Shown: positions 7,607-14,179 of the stretch, one piece after another
Layout: every line of letters starts with the position of its first letter
Position numbering within the stretch: position 1 is the first letter of the stretch
Origin: Thermoplasmata archaeon
Lineage (GTDB): Archaea; Thermoplasmatota; DTKX01; GCA-020343715
DNA length: 19,143 nucleotides
NCBI GenBank assembly: GCA_020343715.1
Contig: CP070808.1
Span: 1,732,868 to 1,752,010 of the forward strand
Reading direction: 5' to 3'
The notes under the pieces: model-generated
The model's input: the letters and a program-made list of their open reading frames with translations, nothing else
Databases searched by the model: none
What the model was told of the DNA's origin: nothing
Position numbers and translations under genes: made by a program

Positions 7607-7614
7607 GTATATCA
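7607..7614 (-). promoter_or_regulatory. TATA box for the DUF2116-coaD transcript
   Basis: On the minus strand TGATATAC stands out from the G+C-rich surroundings. Its centre is 20 bases before ATG 7590 and 35 before ATG 7575, pointing to a transcript start near 7584. Confidence 0.5.
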
Positions 7615-7639
7615 GGGTTTGGGCGCCGGCAGGGGCGCG

Positions 7640-8308
7640 CTACTTGTGCACCCTGAGGTTCCCGGGCGGCTCGGGGGCGCCGTAGACAGGTGGTTGGCTG
7701 TGCATCGAAGGCTGCACGTACCCGGCCATGGAGGGGTGGAAGCCTGCCTGCTTGGCCTCGTACCTGGCGGTCGAGTCCTTCCACCCCAGGAGGAAGAGGA
7801 TGAGGCTGATGGCAGCCATAGAGCTGCCGACCATGGCAACGAAAATCGCATCGAACTCGACGGTCATCAGCGCCACCGCGGCCAGGATGAGCAGGATGGG
7901 GCCGGCCATTATCAACCTGGGGTTGAAGGATGCCAACGCGATGAAAGCGCTAATGAAGCCCATGATGGCGGCTGCGAACATGAAAGCCCCCGAGAAGTAC
8001 ATCATGAGCCCGAAGATCATTATGAGGCTCAGCATTGAGGCCATTCCGGCATCGATTATCAGGATGATGGCACCGGCCACCACCATGATCCGCTGACCCG
8101 AGAGGGGAGGTCGGTAGACCATCGGGTATGGAGAGGGTGCCATCGGGAGCCCGACGGGGCCTTGTGGGGCCGGTGTTGGATATGGCGACCTAGCACCCGC
8201 GTACCCCGGTCCTCCCTCGTCGAACATCCTGAGGTCGACACCGCAGGAAGGACAGAACGCCATGTCCTCGCGGACCTGTCTACCGCAGTTATGGCAGAAA
8301 GCGGCCAC
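7640..8308 (-). CDS. Zinc-ribbon protein with proline/tyrosine-rich linker and several membrane helices
   Basis: 222-residue protein of a common archaeal layout but no named function. A zinc ribbon opens it: C5-H-N-C8 and C19-P-S-C22. A low-complexity linker rich in Pro, Tyr and Gly spans about residues 30-70. Four or five membrane helices follow, beginning at IMVVAGAIILIIDAGMASML and ending at SLILFLLGWKD. A short tail rich in Pro, Gln and Ser (YVQPSMHSQPPVYGAPEPP) closes it and resembles the linker. The start is GTG at 8308; no in-frame ATG lies between it and the promoter, and the first ATG inside would cut the ribbon. It is divergent from dph6. An A/T stretch (TTATTCAAT, 8343-8350 minus) would give a short leader. 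Confidence 0.8.
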   Translation of the reverse strand: MAAFCHNCGRQVREDMAFCPSCGVDLRMFDEGGPGYAGARSPYPTPAPQGPVGLPMAPSPYPMVYRPPLSGQRIMVVAGAIILIIDAGMASMLSLIMIFGLMMYFSGAFMFAAAIMGFISAFIALASFNPRLIMAGPILLILAAVALMTVEFDAIFVAMVGSSMAAISLILFLLGWKDSTARYEAKQAGFHPSMAGYVQPSMHSQPPVYGAPEPPGNLRVHK

Positions 8309-8382
8309 GACACAACCCGGGTTCGATAAGGCCGACCGGATTGAATAAGTGTTTCCATTCCAGCTGCCGCATGGTCCAGAGC

Positions 8383-8392
8383 CTCTAAATAC
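8383..8392 (+). promoter_or_regulatory. TATA box for dph6
   Basis: CTCTAAATAC lies with its centre 26-27 bases before the ATG at 8415 and no ribosome site stands between them, so dph6 is probably transcribed without a leader. This also fixes the start at 8415 and not at the in-frame ATG at 8349, which is upstream of the box. Confidence 0.65.
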
Positions 8393-8414
8393 CCCCAGTC
8401 CCCTCCCTGGGGCC

Positions 8415-9095
8415 ATGAGGTTGGGCGTCCTCTTCTCGGGCGGCAAGGACTCGTGCCTGGCCCTCCACCGGGCCGCTGTGACGGACCAGGTGGTCTGCCT
8501 GGTGACCGTTGTCCCGGAGAACAAGGAGAGCTTCTTCTTCCACACCCCCAACCTGCACCTGACGGGGCTGCAGGCCGAGGCCATGGGAATTCCCCTGGTG
8601 ACCCGTTCGACCCCCGGGGTGGAGGAGGAGGAGATCGCCGACCTGGCCGCCGCCATCGAGGAGGCGAGGGAGGTCCACGGTATCGAGGGCATCGTCACGG
8701 GCGCCGTGGGCTCCGTCTACCAGGCGACCCGCGTGCAAAGGGTCTGCGACGACCTGGGCCTCTGGTGCTTCAACCCCCTGTGGCAGCTGGACCAGGTACA
8801 GCTCCTGTGGGAGCTGGTCCGTGGGGACCATTACGCGATCATCTCCGGCGTGTTCGCACCGCCCCTGGACGAGGAGTGGCTGGGCAGGCTGATCGATGCG
8901 GGGACCGTCCACAGGCTGGCGGCGCTCTGGGAGTCCCACGGCATCCACCCCGCAGGAGAGGGCGGCGAGATCGAGACCACCGTCCTGGACGCTCCCCTCT
9001 TCAGGTCGCGCATCGACATCACGTCGGCCCGCAGGGACTTCCACAGGGACTCGGGGGTGCTGGTCATCGAGGGCACGGAGGTGGTGCCCAAGTGA
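8415..9095 (+). CDS. dph6: Diphthine--ammonia ligase (diphthamide synthetase)
   Basis: 226-residue ATP pyrophosphatase of the Dph6 family. It performs the last step of diphthamide synthesis on elongation factor 2, the ATP-driven amidation of diphthine with ammonia. The N-terminal P-loop is FSGGKDS (S8-S13). Other family marks are the early LVTVVPENKESFFFH segment, GAVGSVYQATRVQRVCDDLGLWCFNPLWQ, and the archaeal GEGGEIETTVLDAPLF near the C-terminus. Length fits archaeal Dph6, which lacks the extra domains of the yeast enzyme. The ATG at 8415 immediately precedes the conserved RLGVLFSGGKDS. The stop overlaps the start of the next gene as GTGA, so the two are translated together. That partner, a glutamine amidotransferase, may feed it ammonia. 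Confidence 0.93.
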   Translation: MRLGVLFSGGKDSCLALHRAAVTDQVVCLVTVVPENKESFFFHTPNLHLTGLQAEAMGIPLVTRSTPGVEEEEIADLAAAIEEAREVHGIEGIVTGAVGSVYQATRVQRVCDDLGLWCFNPLWQLDQVQLLWELVRGDHYAIISGVFAPPLDEEWLGRLIDAGTVHRLAALWESHGIHPAGEGGEIETTVLDAPLFRSRIDITSARRDFHRDSGVLVIEGTEVVPK

Positions 9096-9643
9096 CGCTG
9101 GTCATCGATCTCTGCGAGAAGGACCTCTCCAGGTCGGAGTTCGTCGAGCCCATCAGCAGGATCGTGGGCCAGGGCGCCAGGGTCAAGCACTTCACCGACG
9201 TGGGTCACGAGGAGGTGGAGGCGGCCAACTCGGTGGTAATATGCGGAACGGCCCTCGCGGACGACGCCTACCTGGACCACATGGACTCCTTCGGTTGGCT
9301 GTCCAACACGGCCACGCCGGTCCTGGGCATATGCGCCGGCATGCAGGTCCTCGCCCTGCACAACGGGGCGCGACTGGTGGAGGGCAAGGAGATAGGCATG
9401 ACCCGGGTGGAGCCCGTGGTCGAGAACGTGCTCGTGACGGAGCCCCTGGAGGTCTACGGCCTCCACAAGTACGACCTGGCCGACCTGGACCAGTTCCGGG
9501 TGCTGGCCAGGTCCGAAGGGTGCGTCCAGGCCATCGCCCACAGGGAGAGGCCGCTCTACGGGGTGATATTCCATCCCGAGGTGCGGAGGGGGAACGTGGT
9601 CTCCAGGTTCCTGGAGGTCCACGGGGGCGAACGATGGCGCTAG
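9092..9643 (+). CDS. Class I glutamine amidotransferase coupled to Dph6
   Basis: 183-residue stand-alone glutaminase domain. The nucleophile is Cys81 in VLGICAGMQVLAL, and the partner residues are His161 and Glu163 in VIFHPEV. All three of the catalytic triad are present, so the domain should release ammonia from glutamine. It resembles the GuaA-type and other small class I domains, but AGM replaces the usual G-H/L-Q after the cysteine, and it lacks the N-terminal signature of the archaeal GMP synthase subunit. The start is a GTG at 9092 that overlaps the dph6 stop by four bases (GTGA), a strong sign of co-translation. I infer that it supplies ammonia to Dph6. Another synthetase partner is possible. 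Its stop TAG shares a CTAG with the convergent exchanger gene. Confidence 0.88.
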   Translation: MTLVIDLCEKDLSRSEFVEPISRIVGQGARVKHFTDVGHEEVEAANSVVICGTALADDAYLDHMDSFGWLSNTATPVLGICAGMQVLALHNGARLVEGKEIGMTRVEPVVENVLVTEPLEVYGLHKYDLADLDQFRVLARSEGCVQAIAHRERPLYGVIFHPEVRRGNVVSRFLEVHGGERWR

Positions 9644-10590
9644 ACCATGCCCTGCCGGACGGCCAGGGAGGCTATGTACACCGCGTACACGGTGAGCATG
9701 AACACCCCCTCCCTGCGGGTGAGGGTGTGGCCCGTCCACAGGGTGGGGACCAGGAACAGGCAGATCACCGACATGAGGGCGATGTCCCAAAGGAGGGCGG
9801 GGTCCACCGGTATCGACCCCGCGAAGAGGAAGGCCGCCAGGCCCAGGACCAGGAGGGTGTTGAACACGTTGCTGCCCAGCACGTTCCCGATGGAGATGTC
9901 CGACTCCCCCTTCTTGGACGCTACGGCGGAGGTGGCCATCTCCGGCAAGGAGGTCCCCACGGCGATCATCGTCAGGCCGATGATGGCGGGGGATATGCCG
10001 AAGGACTCGGCGATGAACACGGCGGAGTCCACCAGGATGTCGCTGCCCACCAGGATGCAGATGATGCCTCCTACCAGCATGACGATCGAGACACCGGGGT
10101 GGAAGTCCTCCATGTCGGGCATGTCCGATTGCTTGTGCCTCAGGGCGTCTCGCACGTAGTAGCCCAGGTAACCCACGAAGGCCGCCAGCATTATCAGGCC
10201 GTGGACCCGGGTGAGGCTGCCCGTCATCGCCAGGACGAGGAGCAGGAAGCCGGACCCCAGCACGAGCATGGAGTCGCGGGTCACCACGTGACGGTCCACC
10301 TTGAGGGGGGCGATGACAGCCGCCACCCCCAGGACGAGCAGGATGTTGGCGATGTTCGAGCCTATGACGTTGCCCAGCGTTATCTCGGGCTCGCCCTTGA
10401 CCGATGCTGCAAGGCTCACGGCCATCTCGGGGAGGGACGTGCCGAAGGCCACCACCGTGATGCCGACGACGATGGTCGACACCTTCGCCGCCAAGGCGAT
10501 GCTCGCCGCTCCCTCGACGAGCCAGTCGGCGCCCTTCCATAGGAAGAAGAACCCCGCTATCGAAAGGAGGAAGGCGATGACCAGGTTCAC
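9640..10590 (-). CDS. Na+/Ca2+ exchanger family protein (CaCA, YrbG-like)
   Basis: 316-residue membrane exchanger with the two inverted alpha repeats of the calcium/cation antiporter family. Repeat 1 has GADWLVEGA, then VAFGTSLPEMAVS and GNVIGSNIANILLVLG. Repeat 2 has GSDILVDSA, then IAVGTSLPEMATS and GNVLGSNVFNTLLVLG. The GTSLPE acidic residues bind cation in the known archaeal exchanger. About ten hydrophobic helices span the length. It would use the sodium gradient to export calcium, although ion choice cannot be read here. The start is GTG at 10590 with a TATA box 25 bases ahead and no ribosome site, hence probably leaderless. The end overlaps the amidotransferase gene by the shared CTAG. 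Confidence 0.94.
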   Translation of the reverse strand: MNLVIAFLLSIAGFFFLWKGADWLVEGAASIALAAKVSTIVVGITVVAFGTSLPEMAVSLAASVKGEPEITLGNVIGSNIANILLVLGVAAVIAPLKVDRHVVTRDSMLVLGSGFLLLVLAMTGSLTRVHGLIMLAAFVGYLGYYVRDALRHKQSDMPDMEDFHPGVSIVMLVGGIICILVGSDILVDSAVFIAESFGISPAIIGLTMIAVGTSLPEMATSAVASKKGESDISIGNVLGSNVFNTLLVLGLAAFLFAGSIPVDPALLWDIALMSVICLFLVPTLWTGHTLTRREGVFMLTVYAVYIASLAVRQGMV

Positions 10591-10610
10591 GTGGGGCGAT
10601 GCCAGTGTCT

Positions 10611-10620
10611 GGATAATAGA
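10611..10620 (-). promoter_or_regulatory. TATA box for the exchanger gene
   Basis: TCTATTATCC on the minus strand, centred about 25 bases before the GTG at 10590. It lies within the 48 bases between this gene and the KaiC-like gene upstream, which shows that the exchanger has its own promoter and is not simply the fourth gene of that operon. Confidence 0.6.
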
Positions 10621-10638
10621 CTTTCTGTGTCGGTTCCA

Positions 10639-11385
10639 TCAATCGAGGGGCTCGGGCACCACCACGCAACCCGATTCCACCACCCGGAACGCGCCCCGGC
10701 GCTTGGGCATGCCGGGCTGTGTGACCTCGACGATGCCCTCCTCGGCCTTCAGCTCGATGACCACGTCGGCCAGCTGGAACAGTGTCTTGACCTGCCTGTC
10801 CTCGTGGAGCTCGGGCTCGATCATGAACACCGACGAGGCCCGGAAGCCCTTGATCTTGGCCCTCAGGTACGACAGGAACCTGTACACGCCCTGGGCAGAG
10901 ACGTACATCAGCACGGTGTCGATGGAGTCGAACACGACCCGCTGGTTGTGAACGCCCTGGGCCAGGTTCTCCGACATCGTGGACACGATGGCATTTGTGA
11001 GGCGGGCGAAGTCGGCCACCGAGGCCACGTACTTGACGTCCACCGAGTCCTTGAGGGAGGGGTCGGACTGGGGGGAGTAGGCGTCGATGAACACGTAGTG
11101 GCCCGTGTGCTTGTCCAGGGACCACTGCTTCTCTTCCATCAGGGTCACGATGTCCTCGGTGAAGTTCTTCGTGGTCACGTAGATGGAGTGGTCGTCCTCC
11201 TTCAGGCCCTGGTAGAAGTACTGGCGAGCGAGGGTGCCACGGCCTGACATGGACGGACCTAGGAGGACGCACAGGGCCCCGGGCTTGAGACCTCCGGCCA
11301 GAAGGTCGTCTAGACCCTCTATGCCTGTGCGGTGGCGATGCGCCATCGCCGGTTTGTCCTCCGGTTCGAAGTCAATCTTCTTCAT
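10639..11385 (-). CDS. KaiC/RAD55-like protein with altered P-loop
   Basis: 248-residue single RecA-fold domain. The N-terminal GIEGLDDLLAGGLKPG is the typical KaiC-like lead-in. The Walker A position reads G43-P-S-M-S-G-R-G-T51: arginine replaces the lysine, and glycine replaces the first Ser/Thr. Walker B is VVFDSIDTVLMY with Asp153. The paired glutamates that KaiC carries after its first strand are absent (IYVTTKNFTED). ATP hydrolysis is therefore doubtful, though nucleotide binding is possible. The start is ATG 11385, with GGAGG five bases before it; an ATG at 11403 inside the previous gene is the alternative. It overlaps the GTPase-fusion gene by 14 bases and is third in the operon. It likely acts as a partner or reader of the other two proteins. 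Confidence 0.85.
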   Translation of the reverse strand: MKKIDFEPEDKPAMAHRHRTGIEGLDDLLAGGLKPGALCVLLGPSMSGRGTLARQYFYQGLKEDDHSIYVTTKNFTEDIVTLMEEKQWSLDKHTGHYVFIDAYSPQSDPSLKDSVDVKYVASVADFARLTNAIVSTMSENLAQGVHNQRVVFDSIDTVLMYVSAQGVYRFLSYLRAKIKGFRASSVFMIEPELHEDRQVKTLFQLADVVIELKAEEGIVEVTQPGMPKRRGAFRVVESGCVVVPEPLD

Positions 11386-12592
11386 CCGTTCCTCCCTCCT
11401 CATCCTCGCTGTGCATGAGCCCCTCCTCGCTCATCAGGAGCTCGAACATGGTCTCCAGCAGCTCCTCCGACCCCGCTCCCCGGACGGCGACCGTGGGCAC
11501 CACCGGTGTGTCGGGTTGGAGCTCGAGCCGCTCCCTGACCTGGTCGGGGGTCAGCGCCTCCTCCAGGTCCGTGAAGTTGGCGGCCACTACCAAGGGCAGG
11601 GCGTAACCGCTGGTGAGAGTGAGCATTTGGCGGGCCCGGTCGAAGGTCTCGGGCTTGGTGGCGTCAACGACGAGGATGACCCCCACCGCCTCCTCGGCCA
11701 GGAACTCCAGGATGGGGTCGAACTTCTCCTGCCCCGGGGTCCCGTAGACGTCGGCGGCGAAGCCCTTGTAGTCCAGGTACCCATGGTCCATGGCGATGGT
11801 CGTCCCCATCCTGTCCACCGACACTGACGACGTGGATATGGCCTGGACGATGCTGGACTTGCCCGAGTGGTAGGGGCCCGTGACCAGGATCTTGGGGAAG
11901 AACACCCTCACGCCACCGGGCCGCATCACCTTGATGGGCACCACGAAGTCGGGCACCACGTGGCCGTCGATCTTCTCCGCCCTGAGGAACTGCCGTACGA
12001 TTGTCAGCTTCTCAACGGGCTGGAGCGCCAGGATCGTGTCGAAGTAGTCCCGGATGGTCTCGATGTGTTCGGGCTGGTAGCCCCAGGTGGAGAAGAGGCC
12101 CACGAAGTGGTGGGTCGAGCAGAGCCTCTCTACGATGCGCATGAGTCGGGCCATGCCCTCCTCCTCGCCCCCCTCGCACATGTCGATGTACGACGACATG
12201 CTGTCGAACACCACCACGTGGTCGTCCGGTGTCATCTCGCATATCGCGTCGATCATGGAGCCGGTGTCCTGCGGGGTGTCCAGGCGGTGGTCCTCCTCGG
12301 AGGGGATGTTCATGTAGCCCGAGAAGCTGTCCAGGATCCTGAGCGTGCCCTCGGACTCCCACTCCTCCAGGTCGAACCCCATTATGTCGGCGACAGCCCT
12401 GATGGAGTCGGCTGGCTTGTTGTTGACCAGGTAGGTGACCGACAGGCCCTCCTTCAGGGCGGCGATCGCGGCATTGACCCCGTAGGGCGCGGGGTCGATG
12501 CCCGGGCTGGAGATGAAGAGCAGACGGGTGGTGCCCTCCGCGAGACGCAGCCGCTCGTCCACCAAGCGGATGCCCACGCGGAAGACGCTCAC
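11372..12592 (-). CDS. KaiC-like pseudo-ATPase fused to a Ras/MglA-like small GTPase
   Basis: 406-residue two-domain protein. Residues 1 to about 225 have a RecA/KaiC layout: strand LLFISSPG, helix AAIAALKEG, strand LSVTYLVNN, and a Walker B-like VVVFDSMSSYID (Asp130). The P-loop position reads SSPGIDPAPYGVN, with no GKT/S. Residues 234-406 form a small GTPase of the COG2229/MglA-like group: G1 G239-PYHSG-K245-S-S, a G2-type MGTTIAMDHG, G3 D281-V-Y-G-T-P-G-Q, then VVDATKPE, and G4 VAANFTDLEE with Phe340 where NKxD has Lys. The tail is acidic. The start is GTG 12592 with GGAGGG nine bases ahead; the frame is open further up but that overlaps the preceding gene. It is second in the operon. I infer a switch protein whose state is passed to its KaiC-like neighbours. 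Confidence 0.85.
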   Translation of the reverse strand: MSVFRVGIRLVDERLRLAEGTTRLLFISSPGIDPAPYGVNAAIAALKEGLSVTYLVNNKPADSIRAVADIMGFDLEEWESEGTLRILDSFSGYMNIPSEEDHRLDTPQDTGSMIDAICEMTPDDHVVVFDSMSSYIDMCEGGEEEGMARLMRIVERLCSTHHFVGLFSTWGYQPEHIETIRDYFDTILALQPVEKLTIVRQFLRAEKIDGHVVPDFVVPIKVMRPGGVRVFFPKILVTGPYHSGKSSIVQAISTSSVSVDRMGTTIAMDHGYLDYKGFAADVYGTPGQEKFDPILEFLAEEAVGVILVVDATKPETFDRARQMLTLTSGYALPLVVAANFTDLEEALTPDQVRERLELQPDTPVVPTVAVRGAGSEELLETMFELLMSEEGLMHSEDEEGGTDEED

Positions 12593-12626
12593 GGTCGGTA
12601 TCCCTCCGATGGGTCCATCGCAGGGT

Positions 12627-13304
12627 CTACCTGAGGCCAGGCTGCACGATGAACCCGGACTTGTCGATGTCAACGGACTGCTCGCCCGTCAGGTGCTTGG
12701 TCCCCCTCATCTTGAGGACCTCCATGTACTTTCGGCGGGTATTCTCCTCCCTGGGGTACGACAGGAGCAGGATGCAATCCACCATGTAACCCTCCATGGC
12801 CGTTGTGATGGAGGTGAAATCGAACTCGGCCGTCAGGTAGGTCACGCAGTTGAAGGCCTTCATGTAGGTGATCAGGTCGTGGAGGAACTCCCGGTACTTC
12901 CGGTCGTCGTCGATGGCAATGCGCATCACCGAGACGGGATCGATGACCAGGCGGTTGGGCGAGTACCTGTCCACCTCGTTCTGGATGGCATCCAGGACCT
13001 GCTTCGGGTCGTCCCTGAGGGCGGCCCCCACGTCCACGAAGACCACGCGGCCCAGGTCGATGAGGTTCTGGTCGAAGAACTGGAACGATGACAGGAACTT
13101 CTGGACGACCCAGTTGGGCTCTGAGATGGCGGTGATGAACATGCCGGTCTCGCCCTTCTTGGCGCCGTAGAACAGGCTCTGCACCGCCATGGTGGTCTTT
13201 CCAGTACCGGGTGCCCCCGCAATCAGGACGGCCGATGGGAGCACGAAACCCCCCTCAATCATCTCGTCCAGTCCTGGTATCCCCGACTCGATACGGTCCA
13301 TCAT
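12627..13304 (-). CDS. KaiC/RAD55-like ATPase with intact P-loop
   Basis: 225-residue single KaiC-like domain, first gene of a three-gene operon. IESGIPGLDEMIEGGFVLPS is the family lead-in. Walker A is canonical, G30-A-P-G-T-G-K36-T-T, and Walker B is LVIDPVSVM with Asp122. The C-terminal part keeps the KaiC-like order: a strand with VTYLTAEF, then DCILLLSY and LKMRGTKHLTG. It has one domain, unlike the two of cyanobacterial KaiC. Archaeal proteins of this kind are widespread and proposed to act in signalling, but most are uncharacterised. Start ATG 13304 has GGAGGGAG seven bases ahead; ATG 13301 is a second choice. A strong TATA box lies at 13349-13358. The next gene begins 34 bases after its stop. 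Confidence 0.9.
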   Translation of the reverse strand: MMDRIESGIPGLDEMIEGGFVLPSAVLIAGAPGTGKTTMAVQSLFYGAKKGETGMFITAISEPNWVVQKFLSSFQFFDQNLIDLGRVVFVDVGAALRDDPKQVLDAIQNEVDRYSPNRLVIDPVSVMRIAIDDDRKYREFLHDLITYMKAFNCVTYLTAEFDFTSITTAMEGYMVDCILLLSYPREENTRRKYMEVLKMRGTKHLTGEQSVDIDKSGFIVQPGLR

Positions 13305-13315
13305 CGGAACGCTCC

Positions 13316-13348
13316 CTCCACTAGGTGGAGCTCGGATGGAGCTAGGTG
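13316..13348. repeat. Overlapping inverted and direct repeats at the KaiC operon promoter
   Basis: CTCCAC-TAG-GTGGAG (13316-13330) is a perfect 6-base inverted repeat. TGGAGCT occurs at 13326 and 13337, 11 bases apart, and CTAGGTG at 13321 and 13342, 21 bases apart. Spacing of one and two helical turns fits a regulator binding one face of the DNA. The cluster lies between the TATA box and the ribosome site of the first KaiC-like gene, where a repressor would act. Confidence 0.45.
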
Positions 13349-13358
13349 ATTAATATAG
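13349..13358 (-). promoter_or_regulatory. TATA box for the KaiC/GTPase operon
   Basis: CTATATTAAT on the minus strand is the strongest A/T-rich box in the window. Transcription should begin near 13327, leaving a leader of about 23 bases that contains the GGAGGGAG ribosome site. Confidence 0.65.
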
Positions 13359-13420
13359 GTTGGTGCACGATTCGCGCCAGGATATAACGAACCGTACGCT
13401 GGCCTCTAGTGTCAGGAGCA

Positions 13421-13432
13421 TTGTTTATCTAC
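13421..13432 (+). promoter_or_regulatory. Candidate TATA box for the small zinc-ribbon gene
   Basis: TTGTTTATCTAC is centred about 29 bases before the ATG at 13455. No ribosome site follows, so the message is probably leaderless. A second A/T stretch, GATATAAC at 13381-13388, is an alternative further away. Confidence 0.5.
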
Positions 13433-13454
13433 CCCACGGGCTTTCCTCCGCTTC

Positions 13455-13733
13455 ATGAGCGCCGAGGAAGGTAAGCGGACCCAGGACACCCTGACCTGGA
13501 GGCGCATGGTGTGGCCCTACGTGCTGACCACGTACGAGGACGGCCGTAAGGAGGTGGAGGTCCGGGACGCCATATGTCCCCGTTGCCGGGCCAGGGCCAG
13601 CTACAAGCAGGTGGGGGAGAAGGTGCTCCTGTCATGCCACAGGTGCAACATATCCGAGAACTACCACCCCTACGGTTCCTACGACGAGCTGAAGGAGGCC
13701 GTAAGGCAGAGGATACTGGAGTCGCTGGACTAG
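13455..13733 (+). CDS. Small zinc-ribbon protein
   Basis: 92-residue soluble protein with one zinc ribbon: C41-P-R-C44 and C61-H-R-C64 on two short strands (ASYKQVGEKVLLS between them). A basic, aromatic N-terminal part (TWRRMVWPYVLTTYEDGRKEVEV) and a C-terminal helix (YDELKEAVRQRILESL) flank it. I do not recognise a named family. The fold fits nucleic-acid binding or a protein-protein contact, as in many small archaeal ribbon proteins. It is divergent from the KaiC/GTPase operon and shares a 122-150 base promoter region with it, so the two may be co-regulated. Its TAG stop shares a CTAG with the convergent gene. Confidence 0.75.
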   Translation: MSAEEGKRTQDTLTWRRMVWPYVLTTYEDGRKEVEVRDAICPRCRARASYKQVGEKVLLSCHRCNISENYHPYGSYDELKEAVRQRILESLD

Positions 13734-14173
13734 GATGACGAGCGCTCCTCCCGGAGCTCCCTGACCCGGAGCGAGACCAGGCCCTTCAGCTCGTCCAGGG
13801 TCCCCAGGGCATTGATCTCCTCCGCCGGGATGAGGACGCTCACGTCGGAACCCTCCTTCATCAGCACCGCCGGGAGGTCGACGCCTTCAACGCCGTGCCT
13901 CTGGTGCAGCTCGTCCCTGTGCAGGAACTCGACGGGCACACCCAGGCCGTCGATGAACTCGGCCCATGTCCCCTTCATGCCCAGGCTGCCGAATGTCAGT
14001 GCGCAGAGGTTGCACTGGTACGTTGCCGGGGACACCGTCTTGTGGACGTAGTCCTTCAACGAGTTCATGACGCCGCTGTCCGCGTTGTACACGAACAACA
14101 GTGTGACGCCTGCCAGGGCATCGGCTGTCGTCTCGTGGGCCACCATCGGTCCTTCATCTGGGGTAAACGTCAT
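13730..14173 (-). CDS. Conserved CxxC protein, possible thioredoxin-like fold
   Basis: 147-residue cytoplasmic protein. Strand GVTLLFVYNADSGVMNSLKDYVHKTVSP leads to a C54-N-L-C57 motif, then ALTFGSLGMKGTWAEFIDGLGVPVEFLHRDELHQRHG and DLPAVLMKEG. From memory, bacterial proteins of unknown function share the YNADSG, YxCxLCALT, FLHRDE and LPA landmarks; this is recall, not a search. The CxxC follows a helix, where thioredoxin has its CxxC after the first strand, so redox or metal binding are both possible. The start is ATG 14173, preceded six bases away by GGAGGTG, the best ribosome site seen here. It is downstream of the giant surface protein on the same strand but has its own A/T box. Confidence 0.75.
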   Translation of the reverse strand: MTFTPDEGPMVAHETTADALAGVTLLFVYNADSGVMNSLKDYVHKTVSPATYQCNLCALTFGSLGMKGTWAEFIDGLGVPVEFLHRDELHQRHGVEGVDLPAVLMKEGSDVSVLIPAEEINALGTLDELKGLVSLRVRELREERSSS

Positions 14174-14179
14174 TGAGAA

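Noticed and set aside
9092..9643. Amidotransferase as the glutaminase subunit of archaeal GMP synthase
   Set aside because: The N-terminal signature of that subunit and its GGPS motif are missing, and no synthetase subunit is nearby; dph6 coupling fits better.
8831..11272. 813-codon open frame on the minus strand crossing dph6, the amidotransferase, the exchanger and a KaiC-like gene
   Set aside because: It runs through five well-supported genes in other frames. Its product is Gly/Arg/Pro/His-rich without any domain, as expected of a shadow frame in G+C-rich DNA.
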